Shown: positions 1-8,990 of the stretch, piece by piece
How the letters are laid out: every line of letters begins with the position of its first letter
Numbering within the stretch: position 1 is the first letter of the stretch
Assembly (NCBI RefSeq): GCF_019904295.1
Contig: NZ_CP065359.1
Location: 1,203,001 to 1,267,000, forward strand
DNA length: 64,000 nt
DNA from: Ruegeria sp. SCSIO 43209
GTDB taxonomy: Bacteria; Pseudomonadota; Alphaproteobacteria; Rhodobacterales; Rhodobacteraceae
Reading direction: 5' to 3'
The notes under the pieces: model-generated
The model's input: the letters and a program-made list of their open reading frames with translations, nothing else
Told to the model about the DNA's origin: nothing
Databases searched by the model: none
Program-made: the position numbers and the translations under genes

Positions 1-533
1 CGGCCATCCATCATGTCGGACGGGCCGATGATGTCAGCTCCGGCTTCGGCCTGCGCCAGCGTCATTTTCACCAGCGCCTCAACAGTCTGGTCATTCACAA
101 TCTCGCCATCGACCACATAGCCGTCATGGCCGTTGATGTTGTAGGGGTCCAGGGCCACATCCGTCATCACCGCGATTTCGGGCGCAGCAGTCTTAATTGC
201 ACGAATGGCACGGTTGGACAGGTTGTCGGGGTTCCAGGCCTCGGCACAATCTTCGGTTTTCAGGCTCGGATCGGTGTACGGGAAAATACATATTGCAGGA
301 ATACCAAGGGCTTGCGCTTCAACCGCGGCTTTGGCGATCAGGTCGACCGAGCGTCGCACGACCCCGGGCATCGACGGGACGGGTTCTTCGATATTTTCAC
401 CGTCGCGCACAAAAACAGGCCAGATAAAGTCATTCACGGTCAAGGTGTTCTCGCGCACCAGACCCCGGATCGCCTCGGATTGGCGGGCCCGGCGGAAACG
501 GGTCCGGGGATATGGGGCGATAGTCGGTTTCAT
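1..533 (-). CDS. hemB: Delta-aminolevulinic acid dehydratase (porphobilinogen synthase), N-terminal part
   Basis: Condenses two 5-aminolevulinate molecules to porphobilinogen in cytoplasmic tetrapyrrole synthesis. Only the first ~177 residues are in the window; the gene runs off the left edge, so the catalytic lysines cannot be checked. The N-terminus (MKPTIAPYPRTRFRR), then an LVREN..LT..DFIWPVFV segment, VPSMPGVVR, and later DVALDPYNINGHDGY and ADIIGPSDMMDG are the familiar HemB pattern. The start is set by an AAGGAG Shine-Dalgarno about 9 nt upstream of ATG 533. It is divergent from the membrane protein gene at 654. Identification is firm; completeness is unknown. Confidence 0.95.
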   Translation of the reverse strand, partial: MKPTIAPYPRTRFRRARQSEAIRGLVRENTLTVNDFIWPVFVRDGENIEEPVPSMPGVVRRSVDLIAKAAVEAQALGIPAICIFPYTDPSLKTEDCAEAWNPDNLSNRAIRAIKTAAPEIAVMTDVALDPYNINGHDGYVVDGEIVNDQTVEALVKMTLAQAEAGADIIGPSDMMDG

Positions 534-653
534 GGCGCACTCTCCTTGAACAATTGCGCATTGGGTGGCATGAATTCCCGGTGGTCTCAAGGGTAACAAT
601 GGACGCATCGCTGCGATGACGGTCCCTGCGGACGTTGAACAAAGGGCAGACGC

Positions 654-1178
654 TTGGACATATACTCTTCGATTTTCGAACTCATCGACATGCGGAGTTT
701 TTCGAATCTGTGGTACTGGATCGGTCTGGCCGTTCTTTGGTCATCTGCCAGCCACTGGACGATGGGGGTGCCCTATGATCTGGTGATGCGCGCCCGTCGT
801 GTAGGTGGTCAATCAGAACAAGACCTTCTCGATGTCGCGCGGATCAACTCGAACAGAGTGTTGTACATCGTCGAAACCTCGGGTCTGGTATTGATGGCAA
901 TTTGCTGTTTTGTTTTGACAGGCCTTGCAACGTTGGGATTCTTCTACGACGTGGAATTTGCACAGGCCGTATTCCTGCTTCTGCTCCCGATGTGTTTTGT
1001 CATGATGATCAGTATTGCGGCAGCGCGTCGATTGCAGACTCAAGAAGCGACCGTAGAAAATGTTTCCAAAACGCTGACGCGCAGTCGGACCTTTACTCAG
1101 ATCATCGGTATGTTCTCGATCTTGATCACTGCGTTCTGGGGAATGTATCAGAACATTTCGATTGGTGTCCTGGGTTAG
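654..1178 (+). CDS. Small integral membrane protein, Rhodobacterales-specific
   Basis: A 174-residue protein with about four hydrophobic segments (roughly residues 18-34, 70-95, 102-122 and 150-168) and short polar loops, so an inner-membrane protein. The chosen start is TTG; an in-frame ATG at 690 (residue 13) is the alternative. The N-terminus reads MDIYSSIFELIDMRSFSNLW, a block I recall as conserved in Roseobacter and Rhodobacter homologues. Those homologues often carry the database name 'component of SufBCD complex', but nothing in this sequence supports an Fe-S role. It ends 21 bp before mfd on the same strand and could be co-transcribed with it. Confidence 0.7.
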   Translation: MDIYSSIFELIDMRSFSNLWYWIGLAVLWSSASHWTMGVPYDLVMRARRVGGQSEQDLLDVARINSNRVLYIVETSGLVLMAICCFVLTGLATLGFFYDVEFAQAVFLLLLPMCFVMMISIAAARRLQTQEATVENVSKTLTRSRTFTQIIGMFSILITAFWGMYQNISIGVLG

Positions 1179-1199
1179 TAGTCCCTGAAAGGCAAGGTA

Positions 1200-4100
1200 A
1201 TGACGGCTCCGAACCACGTAACAGTCGGCGGCGGCCCCGAGGGGTTTGATGCACAGCTTGTGCTGAATGAGATCGCGCGCTCGGGCGGTCCAGTCTGTCA
1301 TATCGCTCGCGATGACAAACGGATGGAGGCGATGCGGGCAGCGTTGGCATTCTTTGCGCCGGACATGCCCGTATTTGTATTCCCCGGATGGGACTGCTTG
1401 CCCTATGATCGGGTGTCGCCCAACGCCGACATTTCTGCTGCCCGCGTGGCAACACTGGCTGCTTTGGTGCATCAGATGCCGCAGCGGTTCGTGCTGCTGA
1501 CCACGCTCAATGCCGCGACCCAACGGGTACCCGCGCGTGCAGTGTTGCGAGAGGCCGCATTCACCGCTCGCGTAGATCAGCGCATCGACGAAGATGCCCT
1601 ACGCAACTTTCTGGTGCGCATGGGCTTTACCCAAAGCCCCACGGTGATGGAGCCCGGAGACTACGCTATCCGAGGCGGTATCATCGACATCTTCCCACCC
1701 GGTGAGAGCGGTCCCGTGCGGCTGGACTTGTTCGGGGATGTTCTGGATGGTGCACGCCGGTTTGATCCTGTCTCGCAGCGAACGACTGAAAAACTTGATG
1801 TGGTCGAGCTTGCCCCGGTGTCCGAGGTCATACTGGACGAAGCCGCCATCACCCGATTCCGTCAGAACTATCGCATCGAATTCGGCGCGGCGGGTACGGA
1901 TGATCCCTTATACGAAGCTGTCAGCGCAGGTCGCAAGCACCAGGGGATCGAGCATTGGTTGCCGTTTTTCCATGAAAAACTGGAAACCCTGTTCGACTAT
2001 CTTCCGGGGGCCTCAATCTCGCTTGACGATCAAGTCACGCCTTCTCGGCTGGCGCGCTGGGATACGATTGCGGATCAGTATGAGACGCGAAAGCTGGCTT
2101 TGGAAAACCGCTCGCGCATGGATACGGTTTATAAACCGACGCCTCCCGGTCTGCTCTATATGGACGATGCTGCATGGGAAGATGCAGTGGGCGATCGTCG
2201 CGTTTTGCAGTTCAGCCCGCTGCCGCAGGCGAGTGGTCCGGGCGTGATCGATGCAGGCGGACGGATCGGGCGCAACTTTGCACCCGAACGTCAGCAGGAA
2301 AGCATCAGCCTGTTTGGCGCTCTGGCGGCGCATATCACCGAAAAGATGAACAAGGGGCCGGTCCTCATTGCCTCTTACTCCGAAGGCGCTCGTGAACGAC
2401 TGACCGGCTTGATCGAAGATGAAGGCCTGGCCGAGGCGATCCCGGTGACCGACGGAACCCGGGTTGGAAAGCGCGGCCTGCATCTTGCGGTTTGGGCATT
2501 GGAACACGGGTTTGAAGCGCCCAATCTGACCGTGATCTCGGAACAGGACGTTCTGGGCGACCGTCTGATCCGCCAACCCAAGAAACGCCGCAAGGCCGAG
2601 AACTTCCTGACTGAAACGCAGTCGCTATCGCCCGGTGATCTGGTGGTGCATGTTGACCACGGGATCGGGCGGTATCAGGGGATGGAGGTCGTTACGGCTG
2701 CGGGGGCCGCGCATGAATGCCTGCTGCTGGAATATGCTGAACAGTCCAAACTCTACCTGCCGGTCGAAAACATCGAACTGCTTTCGAAATATGGCCATGA
2801 CGAAGGGCTGCTTGATCGCTTGGGTGGTGGCGCTTGGCAGGCAAAGAAGGCCAAGCTGAAAGAGCGCATCCGCGAAATGGCGGACAAGCTGATCCGCATC
2901 GCCGCCGAACGAGCCCTGCGGAAAGCTCCTGTCATGGACCCACCGCCGCATGCATGGGAAGAGTTCAGCGCGCGTTTCCCATATCAGGAGACCGACGATC
3001 AGTTGCGCGCGATTTCCGAGGTGATGGAAGACATGCATTCCGGCGCGCCGATGGATCGTCTGATCTGCGGGGATGTAGGCTTTGGCAAGACCGAGGTCGC
3101 CATGCGCGCAGCCTTTGTCGCCGCGATGTCGGGCGTACAGGTTGCCATTGTGGCACCGACCACGTTGCTCGCACGGCAACACGCGGCGTCCTTCAAGGAA
3201 CGCTTCCGGGGGTTCCCGCTGGAGGTCCGGCAATTATCGCGCTTTGTCTCGGCCAAAGAGGCGCAGCAAACCCGAGACGGGCTGGCGCGGGGCACGGTGG
3301 ATATCGTGATCGGCACCCATGCGTTGCTGGCGAAAGGGATACGGTTCAATAATCTAGGCCTGCTGATCATCGACGAGGAGCAGCATTTCGGCGTGGGCCA
3401 CAAGGAACGGCTGAAACAGCTGCGCTCGGACGTGCACGTCCTGACCCTGACAGCGACACCGATCCCACGAACTCTGCAATTGTCCCTGACAGGCGTGCGT
3501 GATCTGTCGATCATTGGCACGCCCCCCATCGATCGGCTTGCGATCCGCACCTATGTTAGCGAATTCGATGCGGTAACGATCCGTGAGGCGCTGCTGCGCG
3601 AGCATTATCGTGGCGGGCAGAGCTTCTACGTGGTACCGCGCATCTCTGACCTGCCTGAGATCGAGGAATTCCTGAAAGAGCAGCTGCCTGAATTATCCTA
3701 CGTGGTCGCACACGGGCAGATGGCTGCGGGTGAGCTTGATGACCGGATGAACGCGTTCTACGACGGTAAATACGACGTTCTGCTGGCCACGACGATCGTA
3801 GAAAGCGGGTTGGATATCCCGACTGCCAACACGATGGTCGTGCATCGGGCGGATATGTTTGGCCTAGCGCAGCTCTATCAGATCCGGGGGCGGGTGGGGC
3901 GCTCAAAAACCCGCGCCTATGCCTATCTGACCACCAAACCGCGCCAGCGCCTGACGGCGACGGCTGAGAAACGGCTGCGGGTTCTGGGCTCGCTGGATAC
4001 GCTCGGGGCCGGGTTCACGTTGGCTTCGCAAGACCTCGACATTCGTGGTGCGGGCAACCTGCTGGGTGAGGAACAGTCCGGCCAGATGCGTGATGTGGGC

Positions 4101-4655
4101 TACGAACTCTACCAATCGATGCTGGAAGAGGCGATTGCCAAGATCAAAGCCGGCGAGATGGAGGGGCTATCGGATGCCGATGACCAATGGGCGCCGCAGA
4201 TCAATCTGGGTGTCCCGGTTCTGATCCCCGAGGATTATGTGCCCGATCTGGACGTGCGTCTGGGCCTCTACCGCCGCCTGTCGTCACTGTCGACGAAAGT
4301 GGAACTGGAAGGATTCGCTGCCGAGTTGATCGACCGCTTCGGCAGCCTGCCGAAAGAGGTGAATACCCTGATGCTGGTCGTGCGCATCAAGGCGATGTGC
4401 AAACGCGCCGGGATCGCCAAGCTGGACGGCGGGCCAAAGGGCGCAACGATACAGTTCCACAATGATAAGTTCGCCTCTCCCGAGGGGTTGGTCGAGTTCA
4501 TTCAGAACCAACGCGGGCTGGCCAAGGTCAAGGACAACAAGATCGTTGTGCGGCGCGACTGGAAGAAGGACAGCGACAAGATCAAAGGTGCGTTTGCCAT
4601 CGCCCGTGATCTGGCCGAAAAGGTCGTGGCTGTGAAGAAAAAGGCGAAAGCCTAG
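1200..4655 (+). CDS. mfd: Transcription-repair coupling factor Mfd
   Basis: An ATP-dependent translocase that removes RNA polymerase stalled at DNA lesions and recruits UvrA. At 1151 residues it is full length. The order is as expected: an N-terminal UvrB-like region, the RNA-polymerase-interaction (CarD-like) domain near residues 475-560 starting SPGDLVVHVDHGIGRYQGME, a RecG-like helicase core with Walker A GDVGFGKTE (about residues 623-631) and a DEEQHFG motif II (about 724-730), then the RGRVGR motif VI and a C-terminal TRCF domain. The start ATG follows AAAGGCAAGG. Its stop overlaps by 4 bp the stop of the convergent SH3 protein gene. Confidence 0.98.
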   Translation: MTAPNHVTVGGGPEGFDAQLVLNEIARSGGPVCHIARDDKRMEAMRAALAFFAPDMPVFVFPGWDCLPYDRVSPNADISAARVATLAALVHQMPQRFVLLTTLNAATQRVPARAVLREAAFTARVDQRIDEDALRNFLVRMGFTQSPTVMEPGDYAIRGGIIDIFPPGESGPVRLDLFGDVLDGARRFDPVSQRTTEKLDVVELAPVSEVILDEAAITRFRQNYRIEFGAAGTDDPLYEAVSAGRKHQGIEHWLPFFHEKLETLFDYLPGASISLDDQVTPSRLARWDTIADQYETRKLALENRSRMDTVYKPTPPGLLYMDDAAWEDAVGDRRVLQFSPLPQASGPGVIDAGGRIGRNFAPERQQESISLFGALAAHITEKMNKGPVLIASYSEGARERLTGLIEDEGLAEAIPVTDGTRVGKRGLHLAVWALEHGFEAPNLTVISEQDVLGDRLIRQPKKRRKAENFLTETQSLSPGDLVVHVDHGIGRYQGMEVVTAAGAAHECLLLEYAEQSKLYLPVENIELLSKYGHDEGLLDRLGGGAWQAKKAKLKERIREMADKLIRIAAERALRKAPVMDPPPHAWEEFSARFPYQETDDQLRAISEVMEDMHSGAPMDRLICGDVGFGKTEVAMRAAFVAAMSGVQVAIVAPTTLLARQHAASFKERFRGFPLEVRQLSRFVSAKEAQQTRDGLARGTVDIVIGTHALLAKGIRFNNLGLLIIDEEQHFGVGHKERLKQLRSDVHVLTLTATPIPRTLQLSLTGVRDLSIIGTPPIDRLAIRTYVSEFDAVTIREALLREHYRGGQSFYVVPRISDLPEIEEFLKEQLPELSYVVAHGQMAAGELDDRMNAFYDGKYDVLLATTIVESGLDIPTANTMVVHRADMFGLAQLYQIRGRVGRSKTRAYAYLTTKPRQRLTATAEKRLRVLGSLDTLGAGFTLASQDLDIRGAGNLLGEEQSGQMRDVGYELYQSMLEEAIAKIKAGEMEGLSDADDQWAPQINLGVPVLIPEDYVPDLDVRLGLYRRLSSLSTKVELEGFAAELIDRFGSLPKEVNTLMLVVRIKAMCKRAGIAKLDGGPKGATIQFHNDKFASPEGLVEFIQNQRGLAKVKDNKIVVRRDWKKDSDKIKGAFAIARDLAEKVVAVKKKAKA

Positions 4656-5329
4656 TCCCCTGTCACAAAAGTGCAGAGCTGCCAGTCACCCGCTTCGGAT
4701 CTTACAAGCGCAGCGCGGTAACCGACCATTGATGCCAGAAAATCGCTGAGTAAGTAGCCCGATGTCCCATCGGTCAGTCTGATTTTCTGGTATTCCTCAT
4801 CAGGTTGATAGTCAGGGACGATCACGATTTCATGACTGATCAGCGCGAGGATGGGCGCGCCACGAGACGGTGCCTGACGTAGTGTGATGCTTTCACCCGA
4901 AACATAGAAGGCGGTGAAAGGGTCTACTGTAGCGGGAAGAATGATCCGCCAATAGTGCGGCATCCAGAATTCACCCTGATCGTCAAAATATCCCGGTTGG
5001 GAAACCGTTTGCTGCAATTGCGACCAGTAAAAATCACGTAGCTCCGCAGCCTCGTCCTTAAATTCTTCACCAAGCGTTTCCGGAGGCACAGTCAAGTTGG
5101 TGCGAAACTCTTCCGGTCCACCTGCTGTGCCGTGACTGAGATAGATGTCGGGACAAGCGGCGGCGACAACTGCATCGGTATCGCGTGCCTCGATTTTCGC
5201 CAGCAAGTCAGCTCGGAATGCGACCAGTGATGGATTTTGACCTGCCTCGTCGATAGGTGGAAAGGTCTGGCGCTGTGCCAGCGCTGGACTGGCAAGCAGC
5301 AGGCCTGCCACCAAAAGGAATAGCTTCAT
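4652..5329 (-). CDS. Exported SH3-like domain protein
   Basis: A 225-residue protein with a cleavable signal peptide (MKLFLLVAGLLLASPALAQ), so probably periplasmic. The C-terminal half (about 145-200) has the bacterial SH3 look: ITLRQAPSRGAPILALI followed by a loop and DGTSGYLLSDFLAS. Upstream is a mixed helical region with no family I recognise. The start at ATG 5329 was preferred over a longer reading because the signal peptide begins there and because it overlaps the TPR gene's stop in an ATGA junction. That translational coupling suggests the two products work together. Function unknown; a cell-wall or extracytoplasmic binding role is inference from the domain. Confidence 0.75.
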   Translation of the reverse strand: MKLFLLVAGLLLASPALAQRQTFPPIDEAGQNPSLVAFRADLLAKIEARDTDAVVAAACPDIYLSHGTAGGPEEFRTNLTVPPETLGEEFKDEAAELRDFYWSQLQQTVSQPGYFDDQGEFWMPHYWRIILPATVDPFTAFYVSGESITLRQAPSRGAPILALISHEIVIVPDYQPDEEYQKIRLTDGTSGYLLSDFLASMVGYRAALVRSEAGDWQLCTFVTGD

Positions 5330-6990
5330 TCCGCAGCCCTCATGGCGGCTTGGGCACAGAAGCACGACGCGCCGACGGTGCGGTCCGCGCGCGCCAAGGC
5401 AAGATCAAGGCGTTGCTTGATTTGGCGGATTTCTACTGTCTCGCCGCGTGCTTTCAGGCAATCATGCAAACCCTTCAAACTCCAGACATTGTCAGGGTGG
5501 ATCGAGGCGCGGCTGAGCGTGCCACCCAAGCCTAGATCTTCACGATAGACTGCCTCAGCCTCGTTCACATGCCCTTGTTCGAACAACAACGCACCAAGCG
5601 CATGGCGTGTTGGTTGCATCCAACCCCATGGCTCGTCATAGGGCAGCGTGTCATCCAATTCGACCGAGCGGCGTAGATGTGCATAGGCAATCTCGTAGTT
5701 GCCTTTGCGATACTCGATTTCTCCGCGCAGCATTTCCGCTGCGATCTCCAGAAGGTCGATGACCCGATTGTTGTGCAGGCGGCGGGTCTCGGGCACGCAG
5801 GTTTTTGCGGCAAGGAACAACAGCTCTTCGGCCTCGGCCTGCGCCACCTCATCAGTGGCTGCATGGGCGATGGCGCGAGCATAATGTGTTGTTGCTGTCA
5901 AAGTGCGATAGAGGTCAGGGTCGTCTGGCAAATTCAGTGCCTTGGCCTCTTCCCAGCGGCCAAAGCGGATCAGGATATGCGGGCCCATGGACATGTAGCT
6001 TTCAAAATAATCCGCCATCGGCGGGCTTTCGATCCGAAGCATATCTTCGGGGGTGGTATCCCACAGGCCCTGATTGGCACGCAGGGCTGGTTCCATCTGA
6101 CCGAGAAACAGAGCGCCATAGATGGTGAAGTGATAGTTGTGCTGACGATAGCCGGTATAAATGTTGAACGCGCCTTCACGCTCATAATATTTCAGATCGG
6201 CCTCGGTGGCCTTTTCGTTCCAGTAGGCAACGTTGTGATAGTGGCCGCACAGCACGTCGATATGGGTCGGCATATGCACCAGGTGACCGGCATCGGGTAC
6301 GAGTGTACGCAGGATGTCTCCGGCCTGCAGCGCCTTTTCTGGCGTCGGCGACATCTCCATCAGGTGCACATATAGGTGAAGTAGACCGGGATGAGACATC
6401 GACGCCGGGTCATTGACCATAGCGCTCTCCAAAGCGTCTTGCGCTTCAAGGGTCGCGGCACCCTCGGCCGGTTGGCCCGTTTTCAGGTCCCACATCTGCC
6501 ACGGGGTGAGGTTCATCAGCGCCTCAACATGGATCGTGCGCAGGTCCAGATCATCAGGCTGTTCGGCAAATGCGGCGCGCATGGCGTCCGCATAGTCATA
6601 GTCCCACTGGTGCATGTTTTCGGTGGGCGCGCGCTGAGGGTATCGGGCGGGTAGGGCGCGGATCAACGCTTGCTCAACCGCTGTGCACCCGTCGAGCAGC
6701 GACAGCGCCTTCTGTGTTGCATCATAGGCGATGGCCAGTGATTTGGCCCGGCCCTGATCGTCCCGCAATTCCCACGGCAGGTTATAGTTTGGGCCTGCTG
6801 CATAGGCGACGCCCCAATGGGCCATGGCGCAATCCGGGTCAATCTCGGCAGCTTTCTGAAAGCACGTGACCGCTTCGTCGTGGTTGTAGCCATACGTCCA
6901 GACCAATCCGCGATTGAACCAAAGCTGTGCTTCGGGCGATGCTGTGGTGACGGCACAGGAATACGTGCCCAGATCATAATAGTCGCTCAT
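5326..6990 (-). CDS. Tetratricopeptide-repeat protein
   Basis: A 554-residue soluble protein with no signal peptide. TPR-like helical pairs are visible near residues 20-55 (LWFNRGLVWTYGYNHDEAVT, then AAEIDPDCAMAHWGVAYAAG) and again at about 430-500 (YRKGNYEIAYAHLRRSVEL, then GALLFEQGHVNEAEAVYRED). The central part is rich in His and Trp (LLHLYVHLMEMS, GHLVHMPTHIDVLCGHYHNV), which is not typical of plain TPR scaffolds and could bind metal. Cytoplasmic; function unknown. Upstream gene of a two-gene unit with the SH3 protein (ATGA overlap). Confidence 0.8.
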   Translation of the reverse strand: MSDYYDLGTYSCAVTTASPEAQLWFNRGLVWTYGYNHDEAVTCFQKAAEIDPDCAMAHWGVAYAAGPNYNLPWELRDDQGRAKSLAIAYDATQKALSLLDGCTAVEQALIRALPARYPQRAPTENMHQWDYDYADAMRAAFAEQPDDLDLRTIHVEALMNLTPWQMWDLKTGQPAEGAATLEAQDALESAMVNDPASMSHPGLLHLYVHLMEMSPTPEKALQAGDILRTLVPDAGHLVHMPTHIDVLCGHYHNVAYWNEKATEADLKYYEREGAFNIYTGYRQHNYHFTIYGALFLGQMEPALRANQGLWDTTPEDMLRIESPPMADYFESYMSMGPHILIRFGRWEEAKALNLPDDPDLYRTLTATTHYARAIAHAATDEVAQAEAEELLFLAAKTCVPETRRLHNNRVIDLLEIAAEMLRGEIEYRKGNYEIAYAHLRRSVELDDTLPYDEPWGWMQPTRHALGALLFEQGHVNEAEAVYREDLGLGGTLSRASIHPDNVWSLKGLHDCLKARGETVEIRQIKQRLDLALARADRTVGASCFCAQAAMRAAE

Positions 6991-7048
6991 GGCGCCCCCT
7001 CCCCACGATTTGCGGGAAGGTTAGCGTGTTTCAGCGGCTCTGCACAGA

Positions 7049-8257
7049 TCAGGCGGGCAGTCTGTTTTCAATCCGGCCCATATGTAGCATCAGGCCGAAG
7101 CCAAGGATGCACATCGTTAGCACGCCGGTCGTCAGCGGTGTGATCGACCCGTCAAATAACAGCCCAATAGGGGCCGCGATGGCAGCCGCCAGAATTGTGG
7201 CGATCGAGCCAATGACCGAGGCAGCCATTCCCGCGATATGACCCATAGGTTCCATGGCAATGGCGTTCAGGTTGCCCATGGTTACACCGGCCATAAAGAA
7301 GATCGAGGTCTGCCACGCCACAAAAACAGCAAATGACGCGCCCGGTGAAAGTGGTGTCATGTTCAGGATGATGACGGCGCTTGTTATCAGAATCTGCGCG
7401 CCCAAGGCCCAGGTCACCATACGGCGCATCCCGACGCGTACGACCACGGCAGCGTTCAAAAGGCTGGCCGAACCCGAGATCAGCGCCACGAAGGCGAACC
7501 AGAAGGGAAAGCTGTCTGCCCGATCATGGATGACGTCAAAAACCGGCTGAACCATCGTTAGCATGGTGAACAGCAACCCCATGCACAGCGTCTGCACCAG
7601 GATCGAGAGGCGCACGGTGGGGTGTGCGAACATCTCATGCACTGCCGCAATCATCAGGGGCAGGCGGAAGGGGCGCCGGTTTTCGGGCGCCAAAGATTCA
7701 GGCAGGCGCGTGGCCATCCAGATCACGATGATCGTGGCGAATATGATGAAGGACACAAAGATGCCGCGCCAGCCGACCAGTGCAATAACGCCTGCGCCTA
7801 GCAGCGGTGCCACGGCGGGGACCAGAGTAAAGATCATCATCGCAATCGAGATGATGCGCGCCATCTCGCGCCCTGAAAACAAGTCGCGAATGATCGCCAT
7901 AGCCACAACGCGCGGCCCGGCCGCCCCGAGGCCCTGCGCGATGCGTGCAGCCAGCACCAGTTCAAGCGATGAGCTGGACCACGCAACAGCGCAGGCCAGT
8001 ATATAGAGAGCGGCACCACCATAAATCACCGGCTTGCGCCCGACCGCATCGGAAATTGGCCCGGTAAAGAATGTGCCGATCCCCATGCCCAGCACAAAAG
8101 AGGTCAGGATCAACTGTGCTTTGTTCAGATCGTAGGGGCTGAGCTCTGCGCCGATCTCGGGCAGGGCTGGCAGCATTGAATCGATCGAAAAGGCTATCGT
8201 GGCGAACATCATCGCGATCAACGCAATGAATTCGCCCCGGGACATGCGGTCGGCCAT
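7049..8257 (-). CDS. MFS multidrug efflux transporter, Bcr/CflA family
   Basis: A proton-driven drug exporter of the inner membrane; 402 residues, the usual size for 12 transmembrane segments. The first helix (about 10-32) carries the family's Asp in FSIDSMLPALPEIGAEL, and loop 2-3 has motif A, SDAVGRKPV (about 69-77). The start at ATG 8257 follows an AAGGAG six bases upstream. It is a single gene, 58 bp downstream of the TPR gene's start and 73 bp from the FrnE gene, and may have its own promoter. The substrate cannot be deduced. Confidence 0.9.
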   Translation of the reverse strand: MADRMSRGEFIALIAMMFATIAFSIDSMLPALPEIGAELSPYDLNKAQLILTSFVLGMGIGTFFTGPISDAVGRKPVIYGGAALYILACAVAWSSSSLELVLAARIAQGLGAAGPRVVAMAIIRDLFSGREMARIISIAMMIFTLVPAVAPLLGAGVIALVGWRGIFVSFIIFATIIVIWMATRLPESLAPENRRPFRLPLMIAAVHEMFAHPTVRLSILVQTLCMGLLFTMLTMVQPVFDVIHDRADSFPFWFAFVALISGSASLLNAAVVVRVGMRRMVTWALGAQILITSAVIILNMTPLSPGASFAVFVAWQTSIFFMAGVTMGNLNAIAMEPMGHIAGMAASVIGSIATILAAAIAAPIGLLFDGSITPLTTGVLTMCILGFGLMLHMGRIENRLPA

Positions 8258-8330
8258 GGGGAACTCCTTCCCGAATGCGCTATCACGGCGTTTCGGGTTG
8301 GACTAGATCAGAAATGCACAGAGGTATGTG

Positions 8331-8990
8331 CTATTCTGCAGGGGAAGCCTCAATCTGAGACATGATCTCAGAGATCACTTTTGCCCACAATTCAGGAGGT
8401 TGCGCGCCCGGAACGGCGTGCTGGTTTGCAACGATGTATGTGGGAACCGAATTTACGCCCATTTCGCGTGAATGGCTGTCGCGGTTACGGATATCTTCGC
8501 GGTCGGCGTCTGACTGCAGCAGTTTCAGTACGACCGCTGCGTCCATGCCGACGCTGTCCGCGACATCAGCCAACACCTCATGATCACCAATATCACGCGC
8601 CTCGACGAAGTAAGCATTAAAGAGTGCATCGACCACGGCATCCTGTTTGCTCTCAATCCCCGCCCAGTGGATCAGGCGGTGGGCATCCAGCGTGTTGGGC
8701 GTGCGTTTCATGCCTTCGAAATCGATATTCAAACCTGCGTTTTCGGCATGTTCAACAACGGGCGCGTATGCGCGAACTGCTCCGTCCTTGCCGCCGAACT
8801 TCCGTTCAAGGTATTCGCGCCGATCCATGCCCTCGTCGGGTATATCGGGGTTCAGCTGAAAGGGGTGCCACTCGATCACAAAGGGGTGGTCTGGCACTTC
8901 GGCGAGCGCTTTGTCCAGATGGGTCTTGCCGATATAGCACCAGGGGCAAATCGGATCGGACATGATGTCGAGCTTTACAGTGTGTGTCAT
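8331..8990 (-). CDS. DsbA-family oxidoreductase, FrnE-like
   Basis: A 219-residue thioredoxin-fold protein with CPWC at residues 15-18 and the cis-proline segment NSVPTYIV near 180, as in FrnE/HCCA isomerase-like proteins. It has no signal peptide, so it acts in the cytoplasm as a thiol-disulfide oxidoreductase or isomerase. It overlaps the upstream acyl-CoA ligase gene by ATGA, so the two are co-translated. The link between them is unclear; glutathione- or CoA-thiol chemistry is a guess. Confidence 0.88.
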   Translation of the reverse strand: MTHTVKLDIMSDPICPWCYIGKTHLDKALAEVPDHPFVIEWHPFQLNPDIPDEGMDRREYLERKFGGKDGAVRAYAPVVEHAENAGLNIDFEGMKRTPNTLDAHRLIHWAGIESKQDAVVDALFNAYFVEARDIGDHEVLADVADSVGMDAAVVLKLLQSDADREDIRNRDSHSREMGVNSVPTYIVANQHAVPGAQPPELWAKVISEIMSQIEASPAE

